Shown here in pieces: positions 60,169 to 64,000 of a stretch of DNA of 64,000 nt. The DNA is from Desulfonatronum sp. SC1 (GTDB taxonomy: Bacteria > Desulfobacterota > Desulfovibrionia > Desulfovibrionales > Desulfonatronaceae). Position numbers and translations under genes: made by a program. The stretch spans positions 102,481 through 166,480 of the forward strand of contig NZ_PZKN01000003.1 in NCBI RefSeq assembly GCF_003046795.1, given 5' to 3'. Each line of letters begins with the position of its first letter. Within the stretch, counting starts at the first letter, position 1. The notes beneath the pieces were generated by a model. It was not told the origin of the DNA. It worked only from the letters and a program-made list of their open reading frames with translations, and made no database searches.

Positions 60169-63100
60169 ATGAAGCCGACTGACACCAGCGAAAAGGGCCT
60201 GGAATCGATTATCGTCACCTCCCTCGTGGAGGAGGCCGGATACGTTCAGGGCGATCCGCGGGACTATGACCGGGAACACGCCGTCGATCCGCCCAAACTG
60301 CTCGAATTTCTTGCCGCCACCCAGCTCGCCACCTACGAGGCTCTCGGCATCAATGAGGAAGGCCCCAGGCGCACCCAGTTTTTGCACCGTCTGCAGGGCG
60401 AGATTGCCAAGCGCGGCGTGGTGGATGTGCTGCGCGGGGGCATCAAGCACGGTCCGGCTCATGTGGATCTGTTCTACGGCACGCCGACGCCGGGCAACGT
60501 GAAGGCGGCCGAGCGGTTCGCGGCCAATGTCTTCAGCGTCACGCGCCAGCTCCGCTACAGCCGCCTTGAGATCTCGCTCGCTCTTGATCTGGCCGTGTTC
60601 ATCAACGGCCTGCCCGTCGCCACCTTTGAACTCAAGAACAAACTCACCAAACAGACCGTTCTCGATGCCGTGCAGCAGTACCAGCGCGACCGTGACCCGA
60701 AGGAGCTGCTGTTCCAGTTCGGTCGCTGCGTTGTCCACTTTGCCGTGGACGATCACGAAGTGCGTTTTTGTACCCACCTCAAGGGCAAGGGCTCGTGGTT
60801 TCTGCCCTTCAACAAGGGCGCGGGGGACGGCGCGGGCAATCCACCCAACCCGGCCGGGCTGGCCACCGACTACCTGTGGAAAGAGACTCTTTCCAAGGCG
60901 GGCCTGACCGACATCCTGGAGAACTACGCTCAGGTGGTGGAGGACAAAGACGAGAAAACGGGCAAAAAGACGTACAAGCAGATATTTCCCCGCTACCACC
61001 AGTTGAAGGTGGTGCGCATGCTGCTGGCCGATGCCGCCGAGAGCGGTATCGGCAGGCGCTATCTGATCCAGCATTCGGCGGGCAGCGGCAAGAGCAATTC
61101 CATCGCCTGGCTGGCGCACCAATTGGTAGGGGCACGGCGCGCCGTGCCCCTACGTGAGGCGGGTCGAAATTCACCCCTGTTTGATTCGATTATCGTAGTC
61201 ACGGACCGGCGGGTGCTCGACAAGCAGATCCGCGACACCATCAAGCAGTTCGCCCAGGTTTCCGCCACCGTCGGCCATGCCGAGCATTCCGGGGACCTGC
61301 GGCGCTTCCTCAAGGCCGGAAAGAAAATCATCATTACCACGGTGCAGAAATTCCCGTTCATCCTCGACGAGATCGGCGACGAACATCGCGCGAGCAGGTT
61401 CGCCATCATCATTGACGAGGCCCATTCCAGCCAGGGCGGCAAAACCACCGCCGCCATGAATCGCGTGCTGGAGGAGACCGCGCCCTTCGGCGATTCTGAT
61501 GACGAAGGGGGAGAGACGGTCGAGGACAGGATCAACAAGATCATGGAAGGTCGGAAGATGGTGATCAATGCCGGCTACTTCGCTTTCACCGCGACACCCA
61601 AGAACAAGACCCTGGAGATCTTCGGCGAGCCGGACCCGCGGCCCGACGGCGCCGTAAAGCACTATCCGTTCCACAGCTACACCATGAAGCAGGCCGTCCA
61701 GGAGGGGTTTATCCTCGATGTGCTGAAGAACTACACCCCGGTGGAGAGCTACTACCGCCTGACCAAGACGGTGGAGGACGATCCGCGTCTTTGACGCCAA
61801 GAAGGCTCAGAAAAAGCTGCGCAGCTATGTGGAGTCCCACGAGCACGCCATCCGCGAGAAGGCGGAGATCATGGTGGACCACTTCCACGCCCAGGTGATC
61901 AGCCTGCGCAAAATCGGCGGCCAGGCCCGGGCCATGGTCGTCACGGGCGGAATCGAGCGGGCCATCCAGTATTTCCACGCCTTCAAGGATTACCTCAAGG
62001 AGCGCAAGAGCCCTTACGCGCCTATCGTGGCCTTTTCCGGGGAGCACGAGTACGGCGGCAAGAAGGTCACCGATGCGACGCTGAACGGTTTCCCCGGCAG
62101 CCAGATTCCGGACAAGGTGCGGCAGGACCCGTACCGTTTCCTGATCGTCGCAGACAAATACCAGACCGGCTACGACGAGCCGTTGCTGCACACCATGTAC
62201 GTGGACAAGGCGCTCTCCGGCATCAAGGCGGTGCAGACCCTCTCGCGCCTCAATCGCGCCCATCCGCAAAAGCACGACACCTTTATCCTCGATTTCCATA
62301 ACGACTCGGAAACCATCCAAAAGTCGTTCGAGCCCTATTACCGCACCACCATCCTCAGCGACGAGACTGACCCCAACAAGCTGCACGACCTCAAGTCGGA
62401 CCTGGACGGCTGTCAGGTCTATTCGCGGACGCAAATCGACAACCTGGTGGGGCTCTACCTGAACGGCGCGGACCGCGACAAACTCGACCCGATCCTGGAC
62501 GCCTGCGTGGCCACCTACAACGCAGATCTCGATGAAGACGGGCAAGTGGACTTCAAGGGCAAGGCCAAGGCCTTTGTCCGCACCTACGGCTTCCTGGCCT
62601 CGATTCTGCCGTACTCGAATGCCGACTGGGAAAAGCTGTCGATATTCCTGAACTTCTTGATCCCGAAGCTTCCCGCTCCCAAGGAAGAAGATCTCTCCCG
62701 GGGCATCCTGGAAGCCATCGACATGGACAGCTACCGCGTCGAGGTGAAAACCAGCCTGAAGATCGGCCTTGCGGATCAGGATGCCGAAATCGGCCCCGTG
62801 CCCACCAGCGGCGGCGGTCGCAAGCCGGAACCGGAGCTGGACCAGTTGAGCAACATCATCAAGGCGTTCAACGACCAGTTCGGCAATATCGAATGGAAGG
62901 ACGGCGACAAGATCAGCAAGGTCATCGCCGAGGAGATCCCGGCCAAGGTGGCGGCGGACGCGGCCTACCAGAACGCCATGAAGAACAACGACAAAAAGAC
63001 CGCAAGAATCGAACACGACGCCGCGCTGCAACGGGTCATGGTCGACCTCTTGTCCGACCACACCGAGCTGTTCAAGCAGTTCAGCGACAACCCATCATTC

Positions 63101-63187
63101 AAGAAATGGGTGGGCGACACCATCTTCGGCGTGACTTATCAACAACAGGCCGAGCATTCCGCAACGGGGGCGGGCCAGGGACGGTAA
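60169..63187 (+). pseudogene. Type I restriction enzyme R subunit, frameshifted
   Basis: The N-part (60169-61794) has VFINGLPVATFELKNKLT (nuclease), RYLIQHSAGSGKSNSIAWLA (Walker A) and FAIIIDEAHSSQGG (motif II), then stops after TVEDDPRL. The next frame (from about 61786, ORF 61829-63187) continues directly with FDAKKAQKKLRSY and helicase motif YQTGYDEPLLHTMYV. One extra base near 61788 explains the break. The two parts together equal a normal HsdR of about 1000 residues. No hsdS is found nearby, and hsdM is defective. Confidence 0.85.
61126..61153. repeat. Perfect 28-bp palindrome inserted in hsdR
   Basis: Two 14-base arms with no loop: GTAGGGGCACGGCG followed by its exact complement. It lies between the Walker A segment and VVTDRRVLDKQ in the R-subunit remnant and adds the residues VGARRAVPLREA, not expected in the family. 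The surrounding frame is preserved. It resembles small mobile palindromic repeats, though no second copy is in the window. Confidence 0.8.
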
Positions 63188-63313
63188 TCCAGGTTCATGA
63201 AAATGGCTCGAAAGCATGAATTTCAGGGCAATTGAAATCATCCCGGACTGCGAGGCGAAACAAAGAAATCTTCGTCGAGCTATGCTTTATCCGCATTGCG
63301 AGGGATATACTGC

Positions 63314-64000
63314 TCACGAGCCTGAAATATCCACGCCCCAGCGCATGAGCGCCATGCAGATCAACAGCGCGCCTTCGGTTCTGGAGATGCCCCAGTTGGT
63401 GCGGATGAAGAGCAGGACCAGGAGCATCATGGCGTTGAGCAGGATCATGGAAAGCAGGGCGCTTTCCGGGGCGTGGAGGGGGCGCAGGAGCATGGTCAGG
63501 CCCAGGACTCCGGCGAAGTTGAAAATGTCGCTGCCCAGCAGGTTGCCCAAGATCATGTCGTTGCGGCCCTTGAGCGAGGCGGCCAGGCAGGTGGCCAGTT
63601 CCGGCAGGGAGGTGCCTGCGGCGACGATGGTCACGCCGATGGCCCACTGACTCACCCCCAGGACCAGGGCCAGTTCCGTGGCCGCCTGGACCATGATCCT
63701 GCCGCCCAGGGCTACGCCGATGAAACCAAGCAAAAGCAACAGGTAGGTTCGCCAGACGATTTTTTCTTTCGCTTGACCGTCCTCTCCGCTCTTTTTGGGA
63801 TCCCCGGGGTCCATGGTGATCCGGGCGATCTCCTTCGGTGCGCGGGTGAAGAGCAGCGCGGTGTAGCCGACAAGGCCGCCCAGCAGAATCATGCCCGACC
63901 ATCTTCCCAGAAAATCCAGGTAAATCAGAGCCATGAACATCATGGTCAGACCCAGTAACAGACCTCCGTCTCTGTAGAGGAGAGTGGGGTGGGTGGGGAT
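63314..64000 (-). CDS. CaCA-family Na+/Ca2+ exchanger (partial, N-terminus off the right edge)
   Basis: At least 228 C-terminal residues; the frame stays open to base 64000, so the ATG at 63943 is probably internal. The alpha-repeat is clear: AIGVTIVAAGTSLPELATCL then GNLLGSDIFNFAGVLGL, and about six membrane helices are present. YrbG-type proteins exchange sodium (or protons) for calcium. Translation ends with RWGVDISGS. It converges on the hsdR remnant. Confidence 0.88.
   Translation of the reverse strand: MPTHPTLLYRDGGLLLGLTMMFMALIYLDFLGRWSGMILLGGLVGYTALLFTRAPKEIARITMDPGDPKKSGEDGQAKEKIVWRTYLLLLLGFIGVALGGRIMVQAATELALVLGVSQWAIGVTIVAAGTSLPELATCLAASLKGRNDMILGNLLGSDIFNFAGVLGLTMLLRPLHAPESALLSMILLNAMMLLVLLFIRTNWGISRTEGALLICMALMRWGVDISGS

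Noticed and set aside
61780..61800. Programmed ribosomal frameshift in hsdR
   Set aside because: There is no slippery heptamer or obvious downstream structure, and the locus is otherwise decayed, so mutation or sequence error is more likely.

Overview
The window reads as a chromosomal segment of a GC-rich (about 60 percent) anaerobic deltaproteobacterium, most likely a sulfate reducer of the Desulfovibrionales type. That placement is inferred from a KorDABC 2-oxoacid:ferredoxin oxidoreductase, a DUF39-type homocysteine synthesis protein, a DUF362 ferredoxin-like protein, an FmdB zinc ribbon, a dense chemoreceptor/transport repertoire and the codon use; no 16S gene is present to confirm it.

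Layout. 1-835 holds the N-terminal part of a DUF4143-type AAA ATPase that runs off the left edge. 996-10583 looks like a phosphate-stress block. A PHP-domain/GT4 glycosyltransferase and an OlsF-like bifunctional acyltransferase (ornithine-lipid synthesis) diverge from a region carrying two oppositely oriented arrays of Pho-box-like half-sites. A PIN/Phd toxin-antitoxin pair follows, then a three-gene 2-aminoethylphosphonate-type ABC transporter with its own Pho-box-like array. 10713-12045 holds a HAD phosphatase and two gene remnants. 12054-19442 is a minus-strand cluster: CNT nucleoside transporter, pentapeptide-repeat protein, TolC, a PAS-membrane-fusion-protein chimera, and a MacB-like ATPase and permease. 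19853-24338 holds small unknown proteins, a beta-phosphoglucomutase-like HAD enzyme, an EamA transporter, a UbiB-like kinase and a phasin-like coiled-coil protein. 24544-24700 encodes tRNA-Glu and tRNA-Lys with a promoter and a terminator.

24747-36859 is mostly housekeeping: pyrE, purB, FmdB, a 35-residue basic protein missed by length cut-offs, a DUF362 ferredoxin, LarE coupled to the homocysteine protein, surE, korDABC and a divergent OB-fold/HD protein. 36915-45849 is a complete type I restriction-modification operon (hsdM, hsdS, hsdR). It also carries RhuM and a zinc metallopeptidase, plus three truncated or chimeric genes wedged between hsdM and hsdS. 46084-56125 returns to core functions: prmA, a chemoreceptor, the livKHMGF branched-chain amino-acid transporter, a shikimate-kinase-like gene and a VKOR-thioredoxin fusion. 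56311-63187 is a second accessory island: an AT-rich DUF1566 gene, a PIN/RHH toxin-antitoxin pair and a decayed type I system. In that system hsdM has lost its catalytic core, hsdR is frameshifted and carries an in-frame 28-bp palindrome, and hsdS is absent. An intact Schlafen/AlbA-type ATP-binding protein lies inside it. The right edge cuts a Na+/Ca2+ exchanger.

The most interesting signals are the tandem 11-bp-periodic Pho-box-like arrays linking lipid-remodelling genes with phosphonate uptake, the PAS-sensor/efflux-adaptor fusion, and the recombination products inside the two restriction loci.
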